DNA of 64,000 nt from CAISCU01 sp943361925 (GTDB lineage Bacteria > Bacteroidota > Bacteroidia > UKL13-3), in NCBI GenBank assembly GCA_943361925.1, contig CALRIT020000002.1:124001-188000 (forward strand). Direction: 5' to 3'. This document shows, one piece after another, positions 42,276-52,078 of this stretch. Under the pieces are notes generated by a model that saw only the letters and a list, made by a program, of their open reading frames with translations, made no database searches and had not been told where the DNA came from. A program made the translations under genes and the position numbers. Each line of letters starts with the position of its first letter. Position 1 is the first letter of the stretch.

Positions 42276-43979
42276 TTAATTAATCAATGAAATTGCTTTT
42301 TGCTTGGTGAACATTTGCAATATCAATCCAAATATCATCACCAGAAAAGCACCTATAAAATTGAACCATAAAAAGGTGATATCGGTAAAGAAATACATAT
42401 ACAACACAATTGATTCAGCGATTAAGGCTGCATAAAAAACGGCATGCCCCTGAACTTTCTTTAGGAAAAATGCGGTAAGAAATACACCTAAAATACTTCC
42501 ATAAAACAAAGAACCTAAAACATTTACTGCTTCAATTAAACTCCCTAATTTATTGGCAAACATGGCTACTCCAACTGCATACAATCCCCATAAAGCTGTA
42601 CCCAATTTTGAAACCCATAAATAGTGTTCATCTGAGGCGTTTTTGTTGAACATCCTTTTATAAATATCAACAACCGAACTTGAAGCCAGTGAGTTTAATT
42701 CTGCTGATTTTGATTGCATAGAAGCCGCAAAAATCACCGCGATTAAAAGTCCAATCAAACCATGTGGCAAATAATCTAAAACAAATCTTAGAAAGACATA
42801 GTTGGTATCATTGGTTTCAGATTTATCACTACGTTTTTCCATCAAACTACTTAAATCAGCTCTAACTTTATCTTCTTCTTTTATGAGTGATTTGATTGTG
42901 TTTGTATGTTCTGAAATAGCAGTTTCATTCTCACTTTTGATGGATGCATTTAATAAACTTATTTCTTGCTTTCTCTTTTCAAACAATGCCTGATGTTGAT
43001 TTTCTAAAACCACCAATTCGTTTGCAAGCGGTGTGTTTTTTAATTGTTCAATTTCATTATTATTAAAAAACAATGGAGATTGATTAAACTGATAAAATAC
43101 AAATAACAAAACGCCAATAAACAAAATAGCAAATTGCATAGGCACTTTTATGATACCATTCATAAGTAAACCCATTCTGCTTTCTTTCAAATCCTTTGCA
43201 GAAATATACCTCGAAACTTGTGATTGGTCGGTACCAAAATAACTCAATGCCAAAAACATCCCTCCTATTAAACCGCTCCAGAGATTGTATTTATTGCTCA
43301 TATCGAATTCTAAATCGATGATGTTCATCTTACCTAACTTACCTGCAATTTTTGTTGCATCAATCATAGACACATCAGGTGGTAAAAGTTTCACAATCAT
43401 AAAACCGGCCAAAAACATCCCGATAAATATTATCGACATTTGTTGTAAATGCGTATAACTAACTGCTTTTGAACCACCTGCAACTGTATATACAATCACT
43501 ATTCCACCAATAAATAAATTGGTCCAATAAATATTCCATCCCAATAAAGCAGATAAAATCAAAGCTGGAGCATAAAGTGTTAATCCGGAAGCCAATCCTC
43601 TTTGCGTCAAAAAAAGAAAGGAAGTAAGAACCCGGGTTTTTAAATCAAACCTTGTTTCCAAAAACTCATAGGCTGTATAAACCTTGAGTTTGTGGTAAAT
43701 AGGAAGGAATGCCACACTCAGGATAATCATGGCTAAAGGCAAACCGAAATAATACTGAACAAACCTCATTCCATCGGTATAAGCTTGCCCGGGACCAGAA
43801 AGAAAGGTAATTGCACTGGCTTGTGTTGCCATGATTGACAAACCAACCATAAACCAAGGCATGCTGTTATCCCCTTTTAAATAATCCTGTATGTTTTTTT
43901 GTCCACGACTTTTATAAATACCATAGGAAGCAATAAAAACAAGCGAACCTACTAATACAAACCAATCTAATAAACTCAT
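42276..43979 (-). CDS. Sodium:solute symporter (SSS family)
   Basis: 567 residues from the ATG at 43979, which overlaps the stop of the small membrane gene as ATGA. A longer frame from 44060 reads out of the neighbour and is rejected. About 13-14 membrane helices are visible, with the SSS signatures WFMVGLSIMATQASAITFLSG (its Na+-site helix) and YTVAGGSKAVSYTHLQQ. A ~90-residue hydrophilic, coiled-coil-like insert (Glu/Lys-rich, residues ~335-420) sits between helices, as in many Bacteroidota SSS proteins. The solute is unknown. Confidence 0.9.
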   Translation of the reverse strand: MSLLDWFVLVGSLVFIASYGIYKSRGQKNIQDYLKGDNSMPWFMVGLSIMATQASAITFLSGPGQAYTDGMRFVQYYFGLPLAMIILSVAFLPIYHKLKVYTAYEFLETRFDLKTRVLTSFLFLTQRGLASGLTLYAPALILSALLGWNIYWTNLFIGGIVIVYTVAGGSKAVSYTHLQQMSIIFIGMFLAGFMIVKLLPPDVSMIDATKIAGKLGKMNIIDLEFDMSNKYNLWSGLIGGMFLALSYFGTDQSQVSRYISAKDLKESRMGLLMNGIIKVPMQFAILFIGVLLFVFYQFNQSPLFFNNNEIEQLKNTPLANELVVLENQHQALFEKRKQEISLLNASIKSENETAISEHTNTIKSLIKEEDKVRADLSSLMEKRSDKSETNDTNYVFLRFVLDYLPHGLIGLLIAVIFAASMQSKSAELNSLASSSVVDIYKRMFNKNASDEHYLWVSKLGTALWGLYAVGVAMFANKLGSLIEAVNVLGSLFYGSILGVFLTAFFLKKVQGHAVFYAALIAESIVLYMYFFTDITFLWFNFIGAFLVMIFGLILQMFTKQKAISLIN

Positions 43980-44095
43980 TGAAGTGAAATCGTTAAATAG
44001 TAATAAAGTAGAATTTGAGCAAACAAGAAAAGGAAGACTATGATATAGAGCCTGTTCCAATTTGTTTCTGAAGTTGAATTAATACCATTTTTCAT
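43976..44095 (-). CDS. 39-residue single-pass membrane micro-protein coupled to the symporter
   Basis: MKNGINSTSETNW is followed by one hydrophobic helix (IIVFLFLFAQILLYYYLTIS, residues ~17-36). The ATG at 44095 is preferred; a longer frame from 44170 reads into the divergent promoter. The TGA stop overlaps the symporter start as ATGA. Short helical partners are known for some SSS transporters (for example the small DUF4212-type subunits). A subunit or chaperone role here is inferred. It is too short for standard gene calling. Confidence 0.6.
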   Translation of the reverse strand: MKNGINSTSETNWNRLYIIVFLFLFAQILLYYYLTISLQ

Positions 44096-44156
44096 GTTAG
44101 AAGTCCTTTTATAAAAAAAGCTATGAGATAAGGATAACATCAAATATAATTGCCAA

Positions 44157-45764
44157 ATGAACACGAACAAGCAAATGAGAAATTTAGTTTACTTTCTTTC
44201 ACTTTTTTTATTGTCGATTTCGGCAATAGCACAAAAAAAAGCGCCTGAAAATTGGCAGAATTTAGATCCTACTACTGATAAAATATGGGGAGTGAGTACC
44301 GAGAAGGCTTATAAAGAATTACTTCAGGGAAAAGGTTCACGTCCGGTTGTTGTTGCCGTTATTGATGGTGGAACCGATTTTAAACATGAAGACTTAATTC
44401 TAAACATCTGGAGAAACCAAAATGAAGTAGAAGATAGCAAGTTTGATGAAGACAGAAATGGTTATACTGATGATATCTATGGTTGGAATTTTATAGGTGG
44501 CCCGGAGCAAAACATTGAATTCGATACCTATGAATTTACCCGCACCTACAAAAAATACAAAGCTATTTTTGAAGATGAAGGTTCAGCAAACGACAAAAAA
44601 ACACCTGAGCTAAAAAAATTATATGATGACGCTGAGCTTCAATATTTGAATAAAAGTAAAAATATAAATGGTAGCAAAAAAGGTTTTGACACTTTGATGG
44701 CAACCATGGAAATTATTAGAAAAAAAGCCGGTTCTCTCGATCCATCAATAGAATCACTAAAACCAATAAAAGCAAATGGCCGACTTGAAAAAATAAGTTT
44801 TATGTTATTAAAACAAGTTGCAAAAACTGGTGGAAGAAACAATTCTCCAATCCAAAAACAATTGGATGATGCAACAAGCTACTTTAAAAATATGGTTGAA
44901 TATCATTTGAATTTAGATTTCGAACCAAGACCAACTGTAGGTGATGATTATGAAAATGTGAAAGAAAGTCGTTATGGAAACAATAGAATTTCAGGTCCAA
45001 AAGCCGATCATGGCACCCACGTTTCTGGAATTATTGCAGCCAATAGAAACAATGATAAAGGCATCAAAGGGATTTGTGACAATGCAAAAATCATGACTCT
45101 TAGAGCAGTTCCTGATGGAGATGAAAGAGACAAAGACATTGCAAACTCAATTCGTTATGCAGTTGATAATGGTGCTAAAGTAATCAATATGAGTTTTGGA
45201 AAATCAATATCTCCTGATAAAAAAGCAGTTGATGATGCAGTTAAATATGCATTATCAAAAGATGTTTTGTTAATACATGCAGCAGGTAATGATTCGAAAA
45301 ACCTCGAAACTGAGAAGAATTTTCCATCAGCAAAATTTGCAGAACTGGATTATACTGCACCTAACTGGATTGAAGTTGGTGCATCATCTTGGGAAACAGG
45401 CAAAAAGTTAACTGCAAGTTTTTCTAATTATGGAAAGAATACAGTAGATTTATTTGCACCTGGTGTAGACATCAAATCGACAATGCCTGGTAATAAATAT
45501 GAAGCCATGAGCGGAACCAGTATGGCAGCACCTGTTGTTGCTGGAGTTGCAGCTTTGGTTAGATCATATTATCCGATGCTTACTGCAGTTCAGGTGAAAA
45601 AAATTCTTGAAAAATCAGCAGTTCCTTATACCAAAAAAGTAAGAATCCCGGGAAGCAAAAAGAAAACCAAACTGAATGAACTATGTAAAACAGGAGCTAT
45701 TGTTAATGCTTTTGAAGCATTAAAATTAGCTGATTTAGTAGCAAATGGAAAGGTTAGTTTGTAA
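44157..45764 (+). CDS. Secreted subtilisin-like serine protease (S8 family)
   Basis: 535 residues. The signal peptide sits at residues 7-26 (MRNLVYFLSLFLLSISAIA-Q); the Met at residue 7 is an alternative start. The catalytic triad is D70 in VVAVIDGGTDFKHEDL, H285 in DHGTHVSG and S455 in SGTSMAAP. A ~150-residue, mostly charged insert lies between Asp and His, with three- to four-residue repeats of Lys/Asp, which is longer than in standard subtilisins. There is no T9SS tail, so the mature enzyme is probably periplasmic. A TATAATTG box ends 4 nt before the ATG. It overlaps the next gene by one base. Confidence 0.93.
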   Translation: MNTNKQMRNLVYFLSLFLLSISAIAQKKAPENWQNLDPTTDKIWGVSTEKAYKELLQGKGSRPVVVAVIDGGTDFKHEDLILNIWRNQNEVEDSKFDEDRNGYTDDIYGWNFIGGPEQNIEFDTYEFTRTYKKYKAIFEDEGSANDKKTPELKKLYDDAELQYLNKSKNINGSKKGFDTLMATMEIIRKKAGSLDPSIESLKPIKANGRLEKISFMLLKQVAKTGGRNNSPIQKQLDDATSYFKNMVEYHLNLDFEPRPTVGDDYENVKESRYGNNRISGPKADHGTHVSGIIAANRNNDKGIKGICDNAKIMTLRAVPDGDERDKDIANSIRYAVDNGAKVINMSFGKSISPDKKAVDDAVKYALSKDVLLIHAAGNDSKNLETEKNFPSAKFAELDYTAPNWIEVGASSWETGKKLTASFSNYGKNTVDLFAPGVDIKSTMPGNKYEAMSGTSMAAPVVAGVAALVRSYYPMLTAVQVKKILEKSAVPYTKKVRIPGSKKKTKLNELCKTGAIVNAFEALKLADLVANGKVSL

Positions 45765-45970
45765 TGATAAATTATCTTAAAGTTGTTGCCATAACTGGCA
45801 TTGGTTTCTTTGTTGTATTGATGGTACTATCCTACTTTATCAGCAAAGAAGAAATAACCATGGATTTACTAAAAGAAAGTGGTATTAAAAGTATTGCATT
45901 TGCATTTATCTTTGGAACCTTCAGGTTTATGAGAACAAAAAAGCAAAATGAATTAAACGATAAAAAATAG
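45764..45970 (+). CDS. Small two-pass membrane protein after the protease
   Basis: 68 residues with two hydrophobic helices (VVAITGIGFFVVLMVLSYFI and IKSIAFAFIFGTFRFM) and a Lys/Asn-rich tail. It starts within the stop of the protease gene (TAATG), so it is probably translated with it. No family was recognised. A role related to the protease or the membrane is inferred only from the coupling. Confidence 0.65.
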   Translation: MINYLKVVAITGIGFFVVLMVLSYFISKEEITMDLLKESGIKSIAFAFIFGTFRFMRTKKQNELNDKK

Positions 45971-46000
45971 CCTTAAACTCAAGCATTTTTATATGTAAGT

Positions 46001-46043
46001 AGAATAGCCATTTCAGAAAAATGAAATGGCTATTCTGTTTTTA
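46001..46043 (+). terminator. Intrinsic terminator of the protease operon
   Basis: AGAATAGCCATTTCA (46001-46015) and its perfect complement (46022-46036) form a 15-bp stem with a 6-nt loop, followed by GTTTTT. Confidence 0.85.
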
Positions 46044-46095
46044 ATTCATTGATTTTATTTAAAAAGAAAACCTTTTCTTTGGATGTTTAAACAAA

Positions 46096-46608
46096 TTGAA
46101 AAAGTCTATTTTTTATTTTCTGCTTTTTGTGATTACCATTCCTTTGCCTTGTGCTTACCTGGCTTTGATGGTGAAAAAGCATTTTATAAAATTAGAAGTA
46201 ATACTTGAATTAGGTAAAAAAGATAAGTCCTTATTAAGCTTTATTCAACTTAGTAAACAAGAAGCAGAAACAGAATTGGAATGGGAACATCCTTGGGAGT
46301 TTAAATACAAAGATTTTAAGTATGATGTTTTAGAAAAGACAGAACGCCCAGATAGTTCATTTTTTGTTTGCTGGAAAGATGTAGAAGAAACAAAAGTTGA
46401 TGAGCAACTGGCTTTATTAGTGAATTCAAATCCGCAGCAAAAAGAAAACAATAAATTAGTTGAAAACTATCTAAGTAAGTTATATTTTCTTGAAGATGGA
46501 ATGCATGTAAAGGTATATGATTCAAGTAAAAAATCATTTGTCTATACCTCTCTTATCCGATATAACAATCCTATTGCTTTAATAGATTTTCCGCCTCCGA
46601 AAGTTTAA
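46096..46608 (+). CDS. Hypothetical exported or membrane-anchored protein
   Basis: 170 residues with a TTG start (MKKSIFYFLLFVITIPLPCAYL, a signal anchor or possibly a lipoprotein signal). The soluble body is mixed (..EAETELEWEHPWEFKYKDFKYDV.. YLSKLYFLEDGMHVKVYDSS.. FPPPKV). No known domain was recognised. It stands 92 bp before a TonB-dependent receptor and may be part of the same unit. Codon use matches its neighbours. Confidence 0.55.
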   Translation: MKKSIFYFLLFVITIPLPCAYLALMVKKHFIKLEVILELGKKDKSLLSFIQLSKQEAETELEWEHPWEFKYKDFKYDVLEKTERPDSSFFVCWKDVEETKVDEQLALLVNSNPQQKENNKLVENYLSKLYFLEDGMHVKVYDSSKKSFVYTSLIRYNNPIALIDFPPPKV

Positions 46609-46700
46609 GATATATTAGTTTTTCAAGCCCAAATTATTTTAAATCTTTTTGTAATAAGTTTGCTTTAACAAGCTTGTTACTTCATTTATTTTCTTAGAAA

Positions 46701-49106
46701 ATGAAAAAAACAATCATAGCTATATGGCTAAGTATGTGGCTTGGATTGTGTTTGGCTCAGACTGTAAAAATCACAGATAGTCAAACAGGAATTCCATTAA
46801 AAAACGTCATCATTACACATACAGGCAAATCATTAAAAACAATAAGCAATGAAAAAGGGGAAGCTGATATTTCTCCTTTTAAAGACCTGAATGAGATCAA
46901 TTTTAGATTAATCTCCCATGCTCCTATAACAACAAGTTTCAAAAAACTTTTTGAAGATGGATTTAAACTTCAATTGGTTTCAAAATCCATGTCACTCAAT
47001 GAACTGGTATTCTCTGCAAGCAAATGGAATCAGAAAAAAGAAGAAATTCCTGCTCAAATAAGCATCTTAACTCAAAAGGAACTTGAACTGCAAAATCCTC
47101 AAACTGCGGCCGATTTATTAGGCTCAAGTGGTAAGGTTTTTATTCAGAAAAGTCAACAAGGCGGCGGTAGTCCTATGATTAGAGGATTTGCAACAAACAG
47201 ACTATTGTATGCTGTTGATGGCGTTCGAATGAATACTGCCATTTTTAGAGCGGGCAATATTCAAAATGTTATCTCTCTCGACCCCTTCGCCATAGAAAAA
47301 ACAGAGGTTTTATTTGGACCTGGTTCTGTAATTTATGGAAGTGATGCCATTGGTGGAGTAATGAGCTTTCAAACCCTAAGCCCGGATTTCTCTTCTAAAG
47401 AAAAGCCCTTGATTAAAGGAAATGCATTCAGCAGAATATCAACTGCCAATTCTGAACAAACCATTCATTTTGATGTAACTTTAGGATTTAAAAAATGGGC
47501 TTTCTTAAGTAGCTTTTCGAACAATCAGTTTGGTGATTTAAAAATGGGTTCTGATGGTCCAAATGAATATCTGAGAAACAATTTTGTTCAAAGAGTTGAT
47601 GGTTTGGATAGAATTGTTGCCAATGAAAACCCATTGATTCAAAAACCTACTGCATACAATCAAGTGAATTTAATGCAGAAAGTCAAGTTTAAAGCTTCAG
47701 AAAACCTCGAGTTTGAATATGGATTTCACTATTCATTAAGTAGCGAATATTCGAGGTACGACAGGCTTATCCGGTACAAAAACGGAATACCAAGGTCTGG
47801 TGAATGGAATTATGGTCCGCAAAAATGGATCATGAATATTCTGAGCATTAATCACAATAAAAAAACTAGGTTTTATGAGCAATTCAGTTTAAAAGCAGCG
47901 CTTCAAAATTTTGAAGAAAGTCGAATAGATAGAGACTTTAATCAAGCAACAAGACGTATTAGAATTGAAAAAGTAGATGCCTATTCTATCAACCTTGATT
48001 TCAATAAAAAATTATCTGCAAACAAGTTGTTGTTTTATGGAATTGAAGGAGTTCAAAACAAAGTAACTTCTATCGGTAACGATGAAAATATCATTACAGG
48101 AGTTACAGTTACCGGACCAGCAAGGTATCCGCAAGCTGATTGGGCTTCTTATGCAGCTTATGGAAACTTACAATGGAAATTGAATTCGAAATTGAATCTT
48201 CAAGCAGGATTACGTTATAATATCTTTCAACTAGATGCCATTTTTGACACTACATTTTATCCTTTTCCTTATACAACATCAAACATGAATCAATCATCAC
48301 TAACAGGTAGTTTAGGATTGATTTATAAAATGCAGGATGATTTTATTTTGTATACAAATGTTTCAACTGCTTTTAGATCACCTAATGTAGATGATGCAGG
48401 TAAGGTATTTGATTCAGCTCCCGGAATTGTTGTTGTACCAAATCCGAATATCAAAGCTGAACAAGCTATCAATGCTGAAATAGGTTTTAATAAAACCTTT
48501 TACAATAAATTAAAGATTGAATTTGCTGCTTATTATACTCTCTTAAACGATGCATTGGTAAGAAGAAATTTCACTTTAAATGGAAAAGACAGTATGATGT
48601 ATGATGGCAGTTTGAGCAGAATTCAGGCAGTTCAGAATGCTGTATCTGCAAGTGTTTATGGAGTTCAAGCTAATTTCGAACTTAAACTTGAATCCGGATT
48701 TGGAATCAGTAGTGATATCAATTACCAAAAAGGTGAAGAAGAACTAGATAATGGAACAATAAGTCCTTCACGCCATGCCGCACCCATGTTTGGAGTAAGC
48801 CGAGTATTTTATCATTATAAAGGATTAAGACTTGAATTGAATTCGTTTTATTCTGCAGCAAAAAAATTCGATGAATTACCTGAGGAAGAAAAAGCCAAAA
48901 CTGAGATTTATGCGATAGATGAAAATGGTAAACCATGGTCACCTTCTTATAATACACTCAATTTTAAAGCAAATTATTTAATCAATAAAAATTTCTCAAT
49001 CAGTGCCGGAATGGAAAATTTATTGGATAAAAGATATAGGCCGTATAGCTCGGGGATTGTAGCTGCTGGGAGGAATTTGGTGTTGTCGGCGAAGGTAAGA
49101 TTTTAG
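46701..49106 (+). CDS. TonB-dependent outer-membrane receptor (possible heme/iron type)
   Basis: 801 residues. The order is: a signal peptide (..LGLCLA-Q), a short carboxypeptidase-like regulatory domain (residues ~20-95), a plug domain (AQISILTQKELELQNPQTAA, PMIRGFATNRLLYAVDGV, VLFGPGSVIYGSDAIGGVM) and a 22-strand barrel ending in F. Boxes like those of the hemoglobin/heme receptor family are present (FRSPNVDD for FRAP and VPNPNIKAE for NPNL). The His expected between them is not seen, so heme as substrate is uncertain. The 801-residue length is normal for the family. Confidence 0.9.
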   Translation: MKKTIIAIWLSMWLGLCLAQTVKITDSQTGIPLKNVIITHTGKSLKTISNEKGEADISPFKDLNEINFRLISHAPITTSFKKLFEDGFKLQLVSKSMSLNELVFSASKWNQKKEEIPAQISILTQKELELQNPQTAADLLGSSGKVFIQKSQQGGGSPMIRGFATNRLLYAVDGVRMNTAIFRAGNIQNVISLDPFAIEKTEVLFGPGSVIYGSDAIGGVMSFQTLSPDFSSKEKPLIKGNAFSRISTANSEQTIHFDVTLGFKKWAFLSSFSNNQFGDLKMGSDGPNEYLRNNFVQRVDGLDRIVANENPLIQKPTAYNQVNLMQKVKFKASENLEFEYGFHYSLSSEYSRYDRLIRYKNGIPRSGEWNYGPQKWIMNILSINHNKKTRFYEQFSLKAALQNFEESRIDRDFNQATRRIRIEKVDAYSINLDFNKKLSANKLLFYGIEGVQNKVTSIGNDENIITGVTVTGPARYPQADWASYAAYGNLQWKLNSKLNLQAGLRYNIFQLDAIFDTTFYPFPYTTSNMNQSSLTGSLGLIYKMQDDFILYTNVSTAFRSPNVDDAGKVFDSAPGIVVVPNPNIKAEQAINAEIGFNKTFYNKLKIEFAAYYTLLNDALVRRNFTLNGKDSMMYDGSLSRIQAVQNAVSASVYGVQANFELKLESGFGISSDINYQKGEEELDNGTISPSRHAAPMFGVSRVFYHYKGLRLELNSFYSAAKKFDELPEEEKAKTEIYAIDENGKPWSPSYNTLNFKANYLINKNFSISAGMENLLDKRYRPYSSGIVAAGRNLVLSAKVRF

Positions 49107-49107
49107 A

Positions 49108-49259
49108 GGCGGCTATTGGCCATTTGCTGTTAGCTTTTGGCATTGACTAATAGTAAATCAAATATTGGTTTTACTAAATAAATTTTAAAGATTATTCTTA
49201 GTAAAAACGATGTTTTTCTTTAATCAAAATTTTAAGCCAAAAGCTAATTGCCAATAGCT
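49108..49259. repeat. Inverted pair of GGCTATTGGC / TTAGCTTTTGGC repeats
   Basis: 49108-49141 starts GGCGGCTATTGGCCATTTGC and ends TTAGCTTTTGGC. The reverse complement of 49236-49259 reads AGCTATTGGCAATTAGC, then TTTTGGC. They flank ~95 bp of AT-rich sequence right after the receptor stop, which looks like a small element with terminal inverted repeats. Confidence 0.6.
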
Positions 49260-49311
49260 AAAGTTGTATAAAAGTAGTTATCGTATTTTAGACCATAGCA
49301 TCAACCTAAAC

Positions 49312-49348
49312 AAAAAAAGGCGCGTCAATTTCTTGAAGCGCCTTTCTT
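49312..49348 (-). terminator. Intrinsic terminator of aconitase
   Basis: AAAGGCGC and GCGCCTTT form an 8-bp stem with an extra TCAA/TTGA inner stem. On the minus strand it is followed by a run of T. Confidence 0.8.
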
Positions 49349-49364
49349 TTAAATATGAAACCGA

Positions 49365-51632
49365 TTAAGCTCCAACTTGCTTACGAATGATATTCAAAGC
49401 ACCTCCTGCTTTGAACCACTCGATTTGTTGTTCGTTGTAAGTATGGTTTACTAAAATGGTATCTGATGAACCGTCTTTGTGTGTGAAAACCAATTCCAAT
49501 GATTTACCCGGTGCAAAACTGGTTAATCCATTGATATCAATTTTATCGTCTTCCTGAATTTTGTTGTAATCTTCTTTATCAGCAAAAGTTAATGCCAACA
49601 TTCCTTGTTTTTTCAGGTTGGTTTCGTGGATACGAGCAAAGGATTTTACCAATACTGCTCTTACACCTAAATGACGTGGTTCCATAGCAGCATGCTCGCG
49701 ACTTGAACCTTCACCATAGTTTTCATCACCAACAACCAAAGAACCTATTCCTTGTGCTTTGTAAGCACGTTGAACTTTAGGAACTGAATTGTATTCTCCT
49801 GTTAATTGATTTTTAACTGAATCTGTTTTTTCATTGAAGAAATTCACAGCTCCAATTAACATATTGTTTGAAATATTGTCTAAGTGACCACGGTATTTCA
49901 ACCAAGGACCTGCCATAGAAATATGGTCGGTTGTACATTTTCCTTTTGCTTTGATTAACAAATTCAAACCTTTTAAGTCTGTACCTTCCCAAGCCGCAAA
50001 TGGATCTAATAATTGTAATCTGTCTGAAGTTGGAGAAACTGCAACGTTAACACCGCTACCATCAGCAGCAGGAGCCAAATATCCAGCATCCTCAACAGCA
50101 TAACCATTCACAGGTAATTCATCTCCACTTGGTGGATCTAATTTTACTGCTTCACCTTTATTGTTGATTAAGGTATCTGTAATAGGATTGAATGATAAAT
50201 CTCCGGCAATTGCAATTGCAGCAACCATTTCTGGTGATGCTACGAAAGCATATGTATTTGGATTACCATCCGCACGTTTTGCAAAGTTTCTATTGAATGA
50301 ATGAACAATGGTATTTTTCTCAGCTTTTTCAGCTCCTACCCTGTCCCACATTCCGATACAAGGCCCACAAGCATTAGTAAAGATAGATGCATTTAAATCT
50401 GTGAAAGTTTTTAACAAACCATCACGTTCTGCAGTATACCTTACTTGCTCAGAACCCGGGTTGATACCAAATTCTGCTTTAGTCATCAATCCTTTATCGA
50501 TTGCTTGTTTAGCAATTGAAGCAGCTCTTGATAAATCTTCGTAAGATGAGTTGGTACATGAACCAATTAAACCCCATTCTACTTTTAAAGGCCAGCCATT
50601 TTTAGCAGCTTCTTCTTTCATGTTAGCAACCGGAGTAGCCAAATCAGGAGTAAAAGGACCATTTAAATGAGGAGTTAATTCATCTAAATTAATTTCAATC
50701 ACCTGGTCGAAATAAGTTTCTGGATTTGCATACACTTCTGCATCAGCAGTTAAATGTGCTTTCACATTGTTTGCCAAATCAGCAACTTCTGCACGACCAG
50801 TAGCACGTAAATAACGCTCCATGCTTTCATCGTAACCAAAAGTTGAAGTAGTAGCACCAATTTCAGCACCCATATTACAAATGGTACCTTTTCCGGTACA
50901 ACTCATAGAAATAGCACCATCACCAAAATATTCAACAATAGCACCGGTTCCACCTTTTACAGTTAAGATACCAGCTACTTTTAAAATTACATCTTTTGGA
51001 GCTGTCCAACCGTTTAATTTACCGGTTAATTTCACACCAATTAATTTAGGGAATTTTAGCTCCCAAGGTAAACCTGCCATTACATCACAAGCATCGGCAC
51101 CACCAACACCAATTGCAACCATACCTAAACCACCTGCGTTTACTGTATGACTATCGGTACCAATCATCATTCCACCAGGGAAAGCATAATTTTCTAAAAC
51201 AACCTGGTGAATAATACCTGCACCCGGTTTCCAGAATCCAATTCCGTATTTATTTGAAACAGAAGCAAGGAAATCATAAACTTCGCGGCTTTCTGAGTTA
51301 GCAACGGCTAAATCTTTTTCAGCACCAACTTTAGCTGTAATCAAGTGATCACAATGAACAGTTGAAGGAACCGCAACTTTTGGACGACCAGCTTGCATGA
51401 ACTGCAATAATGCCATTTGAGCTGTTGCATCCTGCATAGCAACTCTATCCGGAGCAAAATCTACATAAGATTTTCCTCTTTCAAATGCTGTTGATGCATT
51501 GCCTTCTGTAAGGTGGGTGTATAAAATTTTCTCCGATAAAGTGAGAGGGCGGTTTACTACCTTTCTGGCAGCGCTGATACGCTCATCCATGCGAGCATAT
51601 ACCGCTTTAATCATTTCTAAGTCAAAAACCAT
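49365..51632 (-). CDS. acnA: Aconitate hydratase
   Basis: 755 residues, the usual length of the Bacteroidota enzyme. The three [4Fe-4S] cysteines are C359 (GSCTNSSYEDL), C422 and C425 (ACGPCIGMW). The substrate-binding DSHTVNAGGLGM and the C-terminal swivel signature YGEGSSREHAAMEPRHLG are intact. It isomerises citrate to isocitrate in the TCA cycle. It is monocistronic, with a strong downstream terminator. Confidence 0.97.
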   Translation of the reverse strand: MVFDLEMIKAVYARMDERISAARKVVNRPLTLSEKILYTHLTEGNASTAFERGKSYVDFAPDRVAMQDATAQMALLQFMQAGRPKVAVPSTVHCDHLITAKVGAEKDLAVANSESREVYDFLASVSNKYGIGFWKPGAGIIHQVVLENYAFPGGMMIGTDSHTVNAGGLGMVAIGVGGADACDVMAGLPWELKFPKLIGVKLTGKLNGWTAPKDVILKVAGILTVKGGTGAIVEYFGDGAISMSCTGKGTICNMGAEIGATTSTFGYDESMERYLRATGRAEVADLANNVKAHLTADAEVYANPETYFDQVIEINLDELTPHLNGPFTPDLATPVANMKEEAAKNGWPLKVEWGLIGSCTNSSYEDLSRAASIAKQAIDKGLMTKAEFGINPGSEQVRYTAERDGLLKTFTDLNASIFTNACGPCIGMWDRVGAEKAEKNTIVHSFNRNFAKRADGNPNTYAFVASPEMVAAIAIAGDLSFNPITDTLINNKGEAVKLDPPSGDELPVNGYAVEDAGYLAPAADGSGVNVAVSPTSDRLQLLDPFAAWEGTDLKGLNLLIKAKGKCTTDHISMAGPWLKYRGHLDNISNNMLIGAVNFFNEKTDSVKNQLTGEYNSVPKVQRAYKAQGIGSLVVGDENYGEGSSREHAAMEPRHLGVRAVLVKSFARIHETNLKKQGMLALTFADKEDYNKIQEDDKIDINGLTSFAPGKSLELVFTHKDGSSDTILVNHTYNEQQIEWFKAGGALNIIRKQVGA

Positions 51633-51772
51633 ATCTTTTTAATATATAAAGTGAACAAGCTGAATGGCTGAAAAGTTTAAAAAACATTTCAACTTTGATT
51701 GCGGCCGCAAGTTAATTCTTATTATAAAAAAACAGAATTGAATTTCAGCTTATTTGCTATATTAGTATACTT

Positions 51773-52078
51773 ATGACACCGGAAGAACTAAAAATAGGGC
51801 TTTCACTCCTTGAAAAAGAGTTTGAAATCGAGCTAAAAACAGATGATTTGGAGAAATTGGAAGCGGTTTTAACCAATGAAATCATCCGTTTGATGCTGTA
51901 TTCATCAGAAAAACTCTGGAATATTTTGTACAGAATTGATGTAAATGAGAAACAGGTAAAAGATTTATTTAATTCGGGAGAACCAAAAACCATTGCACCT
52001 GCAATCAGCAAATTAATAATAAACAGAATGATGCAAAAAGCCAAAACCAGATTGGCTTATAGAGAAGGAAGGATTTAG
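51773..52078 (+). CDS. Small conserved helical protein
   Basis: 101 residues, mostly alpha-helical and acidic in the first half (MTPEELKIGLSLLEKEFEI.. LEAVLTNEIIRLMLYSSEKL), with a basic end (RMMQKAKTRLAYREGRI). No named domain is known to me. It lies divergent from aconitase and convergent with a GYF_2 gene, sharing 4 bp of overlap at the stops. A frame on the opposite strand covers the same bases but is Ser/Phe-rich and is taken as a shadow. Confidence 0.65.
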   Translation: MTPEELKIGLSLLEKEFEIELKTDDLEKLEAVLTNEIIRLMLYSSEKLWNILYRIDVNEKQVKDLFNSGEPKTIAPAISKLIINRMMQKAKTRLAYREGRI

